Shown here: positions 8,694 through 15,748 of the stretch, piece after piece
Position numbering within the stretch: the stretch's first letter is position 1
Layout of the letters: every line of letters starts with the position of its first letter
Assembly: GCA_002284615.2 (NCBI GenBank)
Contig: MU069520.1
Location: 54,289 to 70,036 of the forward strand
Reading direction: 5' to 3'
Length of the DNA: 15,748 nucleotides
DNA from: Dunaliella salina
Lineage: Eukaryota > Chlorophyta > Chlorophyceae > Chlamydomonadales > Dunaliellaceae
The notes under the pieces: model-generated
The model's database searches: none
The model's input: the letters and a program-made list of their open reading frames with translations, nothing else
What the model was told of the DNA's origin: nothing
Made by a program: the position numbers and the translations under genes

Positions 8694-8954
8694 TGTTGAA
8701 GGGTAATGACGGCTCTTTATGTGCCTCCTTTTCCCTCTTTTTTTGATTGCCGGTGGGAGAATTCCCTTTGCATCCCTAGTTTCCTTCCCTTTCTTTCAGA
8801 GGACGCACACAAAATGACCATCAAAAGCAGTTCTGCTTTGGTGTCATTTCGTGCGGCCAGACATCATGGTCTAAACAATCAGGGCAAGGTTAGGCAACGT
8901 GTGCTATCAAATACAGAAATTTTGCGTGAGGCATATCGCTCCTTGTCAAATTAG
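8694..8954 (+). mobile_element. Diverged tail-like module followed by a short ORF
   Basis: GGCTCTTTATGTGCCTCCTTTTCC (in part), TTTTTTGATTG, GGTGGGAGAATTCC and a T/C tract ending TTTCTTTCAG (8799) parallel the tail at 14284-14382 in order, but hairpin I is largely gone. It is directly followed by an open frame that reads SEDAHKMTIKSSSALVSF and then RVLSNTEILREAYRSLSN, ending TAG at 8952-8954. In the long copy, the equivalent internal module at 10976 is likewise followed by coding sequence beginning PED. This segment may therefore be an old ORF1/ORF2 junction of a related element. The short ORF is not recognised. Confidence 0.4.
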
Positions 8955-10069
8955 GAAAGCAAGATGCCTCTTACAAAAATTTGTAGAGGCTCTATGGGAT
9001 GTGTCCTTGCTTTCCTACGTATTGCTCAGCCCTAGTATCTAGCTGTTATGATGGGCACCTGTATGCATTAAAATAGGGATTACAGGAATTACAGAATGTA
9101 ATCCCCACATGCATTGAACAAATTGGTTAGTGGCTGCTCTCTGGCGTACATTTTGCCTACCATCATGAAATGCTGTTAAACTCTGCATCAGACACCCCCT
9201 TGTCTCCATACTCAATTTTAGGGTACCCCACATCCTCCCTGAAGACAGTTTGGTGCAGTGAGTGTGCATGAGCACAAATATGCACCCGCTACTTGTACTA
9301 CACCTAAAACAAGGTTATAAGGTAAAAATGGGAATTAAGCTGTCAGCCATAAAGTTTGGCAGCACGGCTGTCTCTTGTACAAAAAAAAAAAATTCTGCTT
9401 GCAGACAAAAAAATGAAAATGTCAGACTCATTAGAAGCAGGTGCTGTCACAACTAGAAGGGCACAAAAACGAAGTCTAAGACAGTGCCTGCTCTACCGCT
9501 AGAAGACAAAAATCTGTATCTTTATAGTAAAGCAATGTAGGCAAAGTAAACAGAGTGTTCACAGGCAAAGTAAACCGAATGTTCTGGGGCATATTTTCAG
9601 GCATGGGTGTTCAAAGTAGACCGAGTGCTCATAGGCAAAACATGACAGGACACACAACGCAATTCCGGTTGCAACAGTGAACCAGCCATTTCCACACTGC
9701 GTCTATCTTAAAGCATCACCAAAGAAGCAGAGCTGGACAACTCCCTTACATCACTGGATGTGCTCTTTCTGGTTTTCTTTCTAATCCAACCATGCCAACC
9801 ATTTTATATAATAAGAATATTGCATTCACCAAAAAATGGAGAAAAAAGTCGGAGGACCCCAGATCCCTCTGGTCTCCCCCATGGGCTGGCCCACCCCAAG
9901 TATGGCTACCTGCACTAGGAGGCTCTAAACCCACCTCTGTGCATGTCCTGGTTATACCAAACATGTTTTGATATCCCTTTCAAACAGGTTTGATGAAAAG
10001 TTGGCACGTTGAGGTGCCCAGTGTGCCTCAGAGGCGGTTTTGCACCCATTTTGGCTGAAGAGGTGGATT
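8955..10069. other. Gene-free stretch between the two retroelement copies
   Basis: It holds a small tandem repeat (9538-9640) and an A-run (9380-9391). The open frames are short, overlap on opposite strands and lack recognised domains. No RNA gene or coding similarity is seen. Confidence 0.4.
9538..9640. repeat. Short tandem repeat, AGGCAAAGTAAAC(C/A)GA(A/G)TG units
   Basis: GGCAAAGTAAACAGAGTGTTCAC and GGCAAAGTAAACCGAATGTTC are adjacent. A third diverged unit follows (TCAAAGTAGACCGAGTGCTCAT) with the start of a fourth (AGGCAAAAC). Unit length is about 25-30 bases, with spacer sequence before the third unit. No function is apparent. Confidence 0.7.
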
Positions 10070-10085
10070 TTCAAAGTTGCACCAA

Positions 10086-10984
10086 ATGACCAGCGCTCCT
10101 ATCTGGCAGCATATCAGATTTTGTGGGGAGGCACCAGGGGTGCTGGTGGCGTCCCCTAGCAACCTGAGCACATCCCCGAATGCTGTCCAACATACACCCG
10201 TTAGTTGTCCTGAAACACAACAACTTGTTAATGCCATGGAAGTACAATCACTGGAGGAGCCACTCATCAAAAGAACTCGCTCCAACTCTACACTAAGCAT
10301 CACTCCCACACAAGCACTTCACCCCTCTACAGACATACAAACTGCAAGCCTGGATACTCTGGCTCCTTCCAAACAAGGTACTACTGCAGAAGGGCCCCCA
10401 AACAAACGCACACGGTCAGCATTGAAACATACCCCCCTCTTCCATGTCCCAATTCAGCCAGGCAAGACCAAATGATAGATGCGCACATGTTTGTCTGAGC
10501 AATGCTCACCGTATACGGTGATACGTATCACTACACAACTAAACTCCCCTGGCACAAACCATCAACATAAGACAGATGACTGTCTCGACCCTCAGTTGCA
10601 AACTCATACTCCGCACAGCCTGGATAAACCAAACAAAACAGACCCAGAAAGAAGAGGCAACAATTGCTCAACACAGACAGAGAGATCATTTCCCCAGCTA
10701 TCCACTCTCTAAGCTCCCTTTCCCAAGGCCCAAAAATCTGGAACTACAGGATAAACACAGCTGAGAAACTTGCTAAAGAGACTACTGCTACCCATGCTGT
10801 CAGTTCTACCTTCTACCATGATTTAAATATTACTCACATAGATGATTGGAGAATTATTGCGGAGAACAAGAAAGAGCAATCTAGCTCCCTCGCCCGCCTC
10901 CAAGTGCAATTTCACACGCGTTACGCACCTATGATAATTGGAAAAAGGGCCCTGCCACTTTTCAAACAAGCTAACCTTGATTGA
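10086..10984 (+). pseudogene. ORF1-like protein, frame-disrupted
   Basis: The first ATG at 10086 opens a frame of about 130 codons ending TGA-TAG at 10473-10478. The same frame continues open to 10712, and a second frame carries the C-terminal end to TGA 10982-10984 (ITHIDDWRIIAE, LARLQVQFHTRYAPMI). At least one stop and one frameshift therefore break it. The N-terminal part is Ser/Thr/Pro-rich and low in structure. It contains two matching basic patches, IKRTRS (codons 10266-10283) and NKRTRS (10401-10418), which look like nuclear localisation or nucleic-acid-binding tracts. The position upstream of the enzymatic ORF and the low complexity fit a LINE ORF1, but no known ORF1 domain (CCHC knuckle, RRM, coiled coil) is visible. 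The stop overlaps the internal hairpin module. Confidence 0.45.
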
Positions 10985-11035
10985 TGTGGGGAGTGCTTTC
11001 ACTGCCTGCGTAGTTTTTCTTTTTCCTTCTTACGT
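10976..11035 (+). other. Internal copy of the tail module at the ORF1/ORF2 junction
   Basis: CCTTGATTGATGT and TGCCTGCGTAGTTTTTCTTTT match the 3' tail at 14314-14360. Hairpin II is kept with changed bases: GTGGGGAGTG (10986-10995), loop CTTT, CACTGCCTGC (11000-11009). Against the 8547 stem, one A-T pair has become T-A, and two others have become G-T wobbles, while the central G-G mismatch is the same. Hairpin I is absent. The module overlaps the ORF1 stop (TGATG, stop and ATG overlapping by one base), but that ATG frame closes within ten codons here. Confidence 0.6.
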
Positions 11036-11036
11036 C

Positions 11037-11322
11037 GTGCCTGAGGATGTCTCATCTGCTGCTCGCACTGATATTGAGTGTGCCTGCTGCCAAATATGCA
11101 ATTACTACCAAATTTATGAAACTGGAACCTTGGAGCATCCACTTCCTGATATGTATGTTTGTGATGTGTGCCACCGGACGTACCATGAGAATGCATGAAG
11201 GAGCTTGGATGCTACTCGGATGAGCAAAGACAAGAAATTGCAACAGCTGACGCATTGGCATGTCCCGCCTGTGCAAGCCTAAATGATGCCCAAATATTGA
11301 AAGAGAGTAACAGACTAAACAA
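11037..11322 (+). pseudogene. PHD-finger segment opening ORF2, one frameshift
   Basis: The zinc ligands read C-x2-C (codons 11088, 11097), x20, C-x2-C (11160, 11169), x4, H (11184), x2, C (11192), x22, C-x2-C (11261, 11270). This is the full C4HC3 pattern and spacing of a PHD finger. The HxxC step requires a one-base frame change near 11190: in the frame of the first half a TGA follows at 11196, and the second half (CMKELGCYS, LACPACASLN) is in another frame. PHD fingers bind histone H3 tails or act as protein-interaction modules, and they have been described in CR1-like LINEs. The first codon of ORF2 is unclear because no ATG lies in frame between the hairpin module and the finger. Confidence 0.6.
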
Positions 11323-11397
11323 GAACTCAGGAGGGTCACTTGGAAGCCCTCCTGGGAATCAGAGGATCTACAGGAGACATGGCCTAAATAAGAGTGT

Positions 11398-12492
11398 TTG
11401 CTTAAGTTCGAAGCACAACAGAGCAAACCTAACCTCTCAACACCCACAGCAGATTCTTCCCTCTCAAATCTTGAAAGACAGGGCTTTGAAAAACTTCATG
11501 AAACCAATGTATGGCAGCAGAAAATGGACACAGAATTGTGCAACAAAATCACTTTTGTCACAAACCCCACCAATCCACGGGCAGACATAAAACCTACAGG
11601 CTCATGCAAATATTGGCTGCGCGAGGTTGACCTCGTGAAGTACACGGACCAGCAACGCCCTCATCCGGCATCATCAGACACAGGATCCCACAGCCATTCA
11701 CCTCCTACTTCTTCCCCCCTCATTTTCCCAGAAATATACACGACGCACATGGCTTGCATATACAATACGCAGGGCAAGTGTGTTGGTATGATATCCCCGA
11801 ACCGCTTCCAAATCCTCTACAGGGCCTTTCATGGGGCCAAGCTTGCTGGCATGCACGAGAAAATAACACCAGCTCCTGGCAGCTTTGCTACTGAGAGGCA
11901 AGGGCTTCTTTCCTGCAAATCCATGCTTGAAAGAAAGTACTCTAGCAAGAAAATCAAAGACTCTTTTTTCACGAGCCCTTCCAACTCAACCCACAATACC
12001 AGATTATTGGAGTGCGGACTACCGTGACACTCTTTTTGGTGCCATGAATAATGCCCTCTCATCCAAATTCTCAGGCTTCTCAGTCTGCCATCCCATTTAT
12101 GACGAGGGAATCATGACCCAAGCTTTGCAACATGCCATTTACTCTGCCATTCTCAGCACAGAAGCCACTGCTACATTCATGTTCCTTGCAGCTTGGAATG
12201 AGAACATGATACCAACCCCTACTCCAAACTTGTCACTGCCTACCCCCACCTCTGTTACGACCTTGGAACCATACCTCGCAAAAAATTGAGTTACAGTGCC
12301 CCTCAATCCTGCCCTAACCAAGAGGTACCTTTACCTAAGCATACCTGGGACCTTCGTATCTTTGCTGTTTGGAACACTGCAGCTCAAGTCCATCTCAACA
12401 ACCATAACAAAGACTGGCTACAGGGCCTGAAGGGAGATTTGAAAGAAGCCACAGAGTGGAAGCTGACAAATGTCAGCAGCCACCTGTCCTAG
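11398..12492 (+). pseudogene. PCIF1-like adenine-methyltransferase-like domain, frameshifted
   Basis: Three overlapping frames carry it: 11398-12027 (frame A), about 11885-12220 (frame B) and about 12205-12492 (frame A again). Frame A begins with an unrecognised region (GSCKYWLREVDLVKYTD, then GKCVGMISPNRFQILYRAF). Frame B holds YWSADYRDTLFGA, then FSGFSVCHPIYDE, an amphipathic helix MTQALQHAIYSAIL, and a strand ATATFMFLAAW. The last part has YPHLCYDLGTIPR and DLRIFAVWNTAAQVHL. This order parallels the catalytic half of PCIF1/CAPAM-type N6-adenine methyltransferases: FG...GSF-NPPF, helix, F-x-P-x-W strand, late NTA strand. The NPPF catalytic tetrad position reads HPIY (codons 12089-12100), so activity is doubtful even in an intact copy. 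The assignment is by pattern memory and needs a profile search. The alternative is an unknown element-specific domain. Confidence 0.4.
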
Positions 12493-12494
12493 AT

Positions 12495-13211
12495 CCCATG
12501 CATGCTCACATGCCAGGTTTCAATAAACTGGAACGCCTCCCATTCGACAAACAACACGTCTCCAAACATCCTAAAAATCCACATATAAATGTCCAAAATA
12601 CAGACTTGGTGCCCAGCTGCTCTAACTCCCAAAATTGCTGATTGAAGAACATGGGCATACACAGATGGCAGCTGCCTTATCCATAACGGTAAGCAAGAAA
12701 TTGGAGCAGGCGTCTACTGCCCGTCCACTGACAGCAAGAACTTTGTAGAACCAAACGGTGCTGGCATTACTAAAACCATGACTAGAGCTGAATTGGCAGC
12801 AATTGCTGCTGCTATCATTACCAAACATGCAGACATTGCGTCAGACAGCCTCACCTCTCTCGAACATGTAAACAATTTCTTTACCCTGAGAAACACCTAA
12901 GACATGTCCAAGGAGACGTCCTTAAAATAATCTCAACTCTCATTAGAGACTTCCATACCAAAATTCAAATTTATAAGGTGAAGTCCCATGCTGGCATCGC
13001 CGGAAATGAATGTGCAGATTCTATTGCAAAACATCAGGCTAAGCAAGCCCAGAACTGTGTGGCAGACATCGAGATCCCTGGTCCAGGTCCTGGTGGAAAT
13101 CCATTTACAAACAGTTTCTGGTTAGCCAAAGAAGAAAGAGTGCATGCTGCAGGCACACCTGCGGGTTCCACCACCCGCCCACAAGCTCACCTATTTCCCC
13201 AATCTTCATGA
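12495..13211 (+). pseudogene. RNase HI domain with all four catalytic acids, frameshifted
   Basis: After a linker with a frame change near 12587 and a TGA at 12640, the domain reads TWAYTDGSC (Asp 12664-12666), GAGVY, TRAELAAI (Glu 12790-12792) and SDSLTSL (Asp 12844-12846). A frameshift near 12860 follows, then KHLRHVQGDVLKII and VKSHAGIAGNECAD (His in KSHAG; last Asp 13017-13019). This is the D-E-D-D active site of RNase HI plus the conserved His loop, in the right order and spacing. In retroelements it removes the RNA strand from the RNA-DNA hybrid. A tail (NPFTNSFWLAKEERVHAAG) continues to 13211. Despite at least three frame breaks, the catalytic residues are unchanged, so the decay is recent. 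Confidence 0.8.
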
Positions 13212-14245
13212 TGCCCTCAAATCCCAAATGCACTCTAAACACAAGAATGGATATGCCCGTGCCAAAACAGGTACTCTTACTATCAAAATTTATTACCGCA
13301 AGTAGGTAGAAAAATCAGCAATGCCTTCAGAAATATGCCCAACATTTCTGTACCCATGAAGCGTACCATCCTGCAGTACCGCACAGGCACCTCTACAGCC
13401 AAAAACATGCTGTGCGTTTTGAAAGGACAACTGATCCATCTTGCCCCCTCCCAGGCTGCCATCATTTGTACAGCGCATTACACATGCTCTCAGGCTGCCA
13501 AAACCATATCATCTCCAACATGAAAACTGAACGCCATAACATTGCAGGCAGAATGATTACAAAAGCCCTCAGCAAATGCCCTGTAGGGCCAGGCCTAGTA
13601 TACACAGACACAGGGAACAATTTTAAGCTTGCTCAACACAACCTCCAGCTCCCCACACATGCCTGAAACAGAACTTTACCTGCTTACGTCTTCCCTCGTA
13701 ACCTTGCAGAGAGGAAAAGACTCAACTCCAGTCGACCAGATGCTGTTTTGATCACCCCTTTCAATGCCAACCATACTTCTAACGGAGTTTCTCCTACCCA
13801 TTCCCATCACACTTTGCGCAGTTCCTCAGGGAGGACCAAAAGAACTAGCCGCATGAGGCAACCCCATGAACTTTATGTGAATGAACGCCATGTGCACCTA
13901 ATAGAAATTAAGTTCTGTGAAGACACAAGGCCACAGCATCAGTTGAATGCGGCAAAGCAGCAGCATGCAGACCTTTGTAAACTTATGAACGCTAAAGCTG
14001 TTACAATTCACCCTATTCTGTTGGGTATAGGTGGAACTATCAACACAGAGCATACCCTGTAGCAACTCAAACAACTCGGATTGGATCATCAGCGTGCTAC
14101 AAAGCTGGCTCAACAACTTCGTGCCCATTCTGTTCAATATGTCCACAAACTAGTCACCACACGCCGCGCTCTTGAAAACAAGATTACTTCCCACAGCCAG
14201 GTTCTAGAGCCAGGCACTTCTAGTAACCCTCCAGATCCACATTAG
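13212..14245 (+). pseudogene. Post-RNase-H zinc knuckle and PD-(D/E)XK nuclease-like domain
   Basis: The stretch 13212-13411 reads in shifting frames (NLHDALKSQMHSKHKNGYAR, then NISVPMKRTILQYRTGT). From 13412 one frame runs to TAG 14243-14245 with two nonsense codons, TGA 13664-13666 and TAG 14060-14062. Knuckle: CPLPGC-x7-H-x4-C (codons 13442, 13457, 13481, 13496), in the context ALHMLSGCQNH, as in the zf-RVT-type knuckle after LINE RNase H domains. Nuclease motif: SSRPDAVLI (Asp 13739-13741), HLIEIKF (Glu 13904-13906, Lys 13910-13912), then QLNAAKQQHADL. The first nonsense replaces Ser and the second Lys of the copy at 7819-8466. A C-terminal restriction-like endonuclease would nick the target for primed reverse transcription, as known for R2-type elements. 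Confidence 0.65.
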
Positions 14246-14263
14246 CATTCTCTTTTTCATACC

Positions 14264-14385
14264 TTGTGGTGGAGGGGGCACAAGGCTCTTTTTGAGCCAA
14301 TGTGTCTCCTTTTCCTTGATTGATGTAGGGAGAATTTCTCTGCCTATGTAGTTTTTCTTTTCTGTTCTTTTCTTTTCCAACATAG
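14264..14385 (+). other. Structured 3' tail of the long element copy
   Basis: Hairpin I: GGAGGGGGCACA (14271-14282) with GGCTC (14284-14288), loop TTTTT, GAGCC (14294-14298) and TGTGTCTCC (14301-14309), with wobble pairs where the first strand differs from the copy at 8493. Hairpin II: GTAGGGAGAA (14325-14334), loop TTT, CTCTGCCTAT (14338-14347), with the outermost pair G-T. A T/C tract with TTTTC units follows and ends near 14382. Same order and spacing as 8484-8596. Confidence 0.7.
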
Positions 14386-15655
14386 CGCGTCTATTGGGAC
14401 TTAAATGAGGCCAAACGGTAGCCTGTGTGAAAGGCGTTTGCTTTTAGCTGAGCCAGTAGGCACATTTTGGCACATTTTTTTTAATCAGGTCAAATAGTGG
14501 ACTATGCGGGAAACAATGTGCTTTTGACTGTCTTACCGGGCACATTTTTTGTATTTTTTGTGCCACACTCGCAAGCATTGGCTTTCCCAGTGCCAATTTC
14601 ACATCAAAGGTGCTGCCCGATAAGACGATGTTTTAGTACATGGGGGGCGCAGACCTTGGCTCACTGTGCTGTCGATGGGAGACATTCCAGCATCTTAGCG
14701 ATTTTGGGAACTTTCCTGCCAGGCACACACTGCACCCCACCCCACCCTCTTTCCACCTACTCGTGAGAGCTTTAAGTCTGGAATAATGCACTGCTCAGGT
14801 CAAGAAATGGTGCAGTGGGTGCTGAGATATGCTGAACTGCAGTAGTTGGCCGCATTTTTCCTAGGAAAGGGTGGGCCAGCCGTGGGGACGACCCTCTGCT
14901 GGCCTCGGATCACCCCCAGAGATGGCCCACAACTCCACCCTGGGACCATTTTTTGCTAACAACATAACTTATTTGTATTGCGTACGATGATTACAACCTG
15001 CATTTCAAAGAGTGGGGAAAAGAAGGTCAAAAATTGACCTTTTTTGCGCCCCTGACGCTTGATTTTCTCAGGAAAATGGCTGAAACTTTGCATCTGACCA
15101 GCTACTGAGCCTTTTCACCTCATTTTTTTGCAATAATTTTCTTTTGGTGAAGGGACCCCAGATCACCAAAAATCGCCCAATTTGGTGCTCTGGGTGGTCG
15201 GGTATGGAGACTTGGGGTTCAAAAGTGGGCTTCACACCGCGAATGATTTGGTATATGCACCTAAATCTTGGGCAATTATGCTCTACTGCACCGGGCAGTG
15301 TACATTGTACATCCAAAATTATCCATCCGAACCTGCCAAATAATTTTTGGGAAAATTGGTGTGCCAAGACCTAGCTTTGCATACCAACTGTAACGATGGT
15401 CATGAAAAGCATACTCAAGAAGTCTGGAAGAGATTTCCCAGGCCTCTTATTTTGTTACAAAAAGGGGCAGTGTGGTAAAAAATGGGAATTTTGCACCCTA
15501 CCCCATTTAGCCAAAGTACCCTCTGGCGTATAGCAGTAATATAGCAGACACCGTTGCAAGGAAAAAAAAGGGTCAATCGGTGGTCTGGCTGGGTCAGGGG
15601 GGGTGAGATTGTCCAGGAGGGTAGGCAGACCTCTGGACACGCATCTCTTTTCACC
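14386..15655. other. Gene-free stretch after the long element
   Basis: Open frames of 60-99 codons overlap on both strands, with no recognised domain. Two loosely similar ~80-base units appear at about 14409-14488 and 14489-14567: GG(C/T)CAAA, TTTGCTTTTAG/GTGCTTTTGAC and GGCACATTTTTT in the same order. An interrupted TGTACA palindrome lies near 15299. I see no RNA gene. Confidence 0.4.
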
Positions 15656-15748
15656 TTTCCTTTCCTTTCCTTTCCTTTCCTTTCCTTTCCTTTCCTTTCC
15701 TTTCCTTTCCTTTCCTTTCCTTTCCTTTCCTTTCCTTTCCTTTCCTTT
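15656..15748. repeat. (TTTCC)n microsatellite at window end
   Basis: Eighteen full TTTCC units plus three bases run off the window end. With (AC)n at the other end, both window borders lie in simple repeats. Confidence 0.97.

Larger units (their letters stand above)
10070..14385 (+). mobile_element. Long, decayed LINE-like retroelement with PHD, methyltransferase-like, RNase H, zinc knuckle and nuclease-like domains
   Basis: Five protein segments lie in order on the plus strand with small frameshifts between them. The 3' tail is the same as that of the truncated copy at 7819-8596. RNase H followed by a C..C..H..C knuckle is the classical C-terminal layout of many LINE clades, PHD fingers are known in CR1-like LINEs, and a restriction-like nuclease is known in R2/NeSL-type LINEs. 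The combination is unusual, and the adenine-methyltransferase-like segment between PHD and RNase H is unexpected. No YxDD-type reverse transcriptase motif is visible in any frame of the element, so this copy either lost the RT by deletion or belongs to an element depending on RT in trans. The 5' boundary is uncertain. Confidence 0.7.

Noticed and set aside
7819..14385. The two ~770-bp direct copies (7819-8596 and 13612-14385) as long terminal repeats of an LTR element
   Set aside because: The repeat is the end of the element's own reading frame: RNase H and the zinc knuckle run into the second copy without interruption of the protein order. The first copy starts inside the protein. A 5'-truncated LINE next to a longer one explains it better.
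15068..15374. Overlapping 76- and 99-codon ORFs on both strands
   Set aside because: They are antisense to each other, with no recognised motif and no neighbouring splice or regulatory evidence.

Overview
The window looks like nuclear DNA from a eukaryote with a large, repeat-rich genome, most likely a protist or alga. Evidence for this is a gene built from short exons with GT-AG introns in matching phases, abundant microsatellites and minisatellites, and decayed non-LTR (LINE-like) retroelements. A green-lineage alga fits the possible UGUAA-type poly(A) signal and the helical-repeat look of the only host gene, but this taxonomic guess is weak. I see no bacterial operon, CRISPR array, tRNA or rRNA. 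The window begins inside (AC)n and ends inside (TTTCC)n, so it may be a contig whose assembly broke at simple repeats.

Layout. Positions 1-2200 hold the last three visible exons (222-316, 1420-1516, 2045-2200) of a plus-strand gene for a leucine-rich helical protein. Its first complete intron carries a 5-copy, ~103-bp minisatellite. Positions 2400-2505 hold a solo copy of the retroelement tail. Positions 2815-3435 are a G-rich minisatellite built on GGGACTG. Positions 4219-5815 contain two direct copies of an unidentified ~650-750 bp dispersed repeat. Positions 5840-7815 are mostly featureless, apart from a perfect hairpin at 6233-6257 and (AG)n at 6521-6592.

Retroelement part. Positions 7819-8596 are a 5'-truncated copy of a LINE-like element. 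It keeps an open frame for the C-terminal PD-(D/E)XK nuclease-like domain and the complete 3' tail. Positions 8694-8954 are a diverged second tail-like segment followed by a short ORF. Positions ~10070-14385 are a much longer but frameshifted copy of the same family. Its order is: ORF1-like protein with two KRTRS basic patches; internal copy of the tail hairpin; PHD finger (C4HC3 once a 1-nt frameshift is allowed for); a domain resembling PCIF1-type adenine methyltransferases; RNase HI with all four catalytic acids; post-RNase-H zinc knuckle; PD-(D/E)XK nuclease-like domain; structured 3' tail with a pyrimidine-rich end. I cannot find any reverse transcriptase motif in it.

The most interesting points are this unusual domain order without a visible RT, and the two-hairpin tail module. 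The module recurs up to five times in the window, including once exactly at the ORF1/ORF2 junction, and one of its stems shows a compensatory base-pair change.
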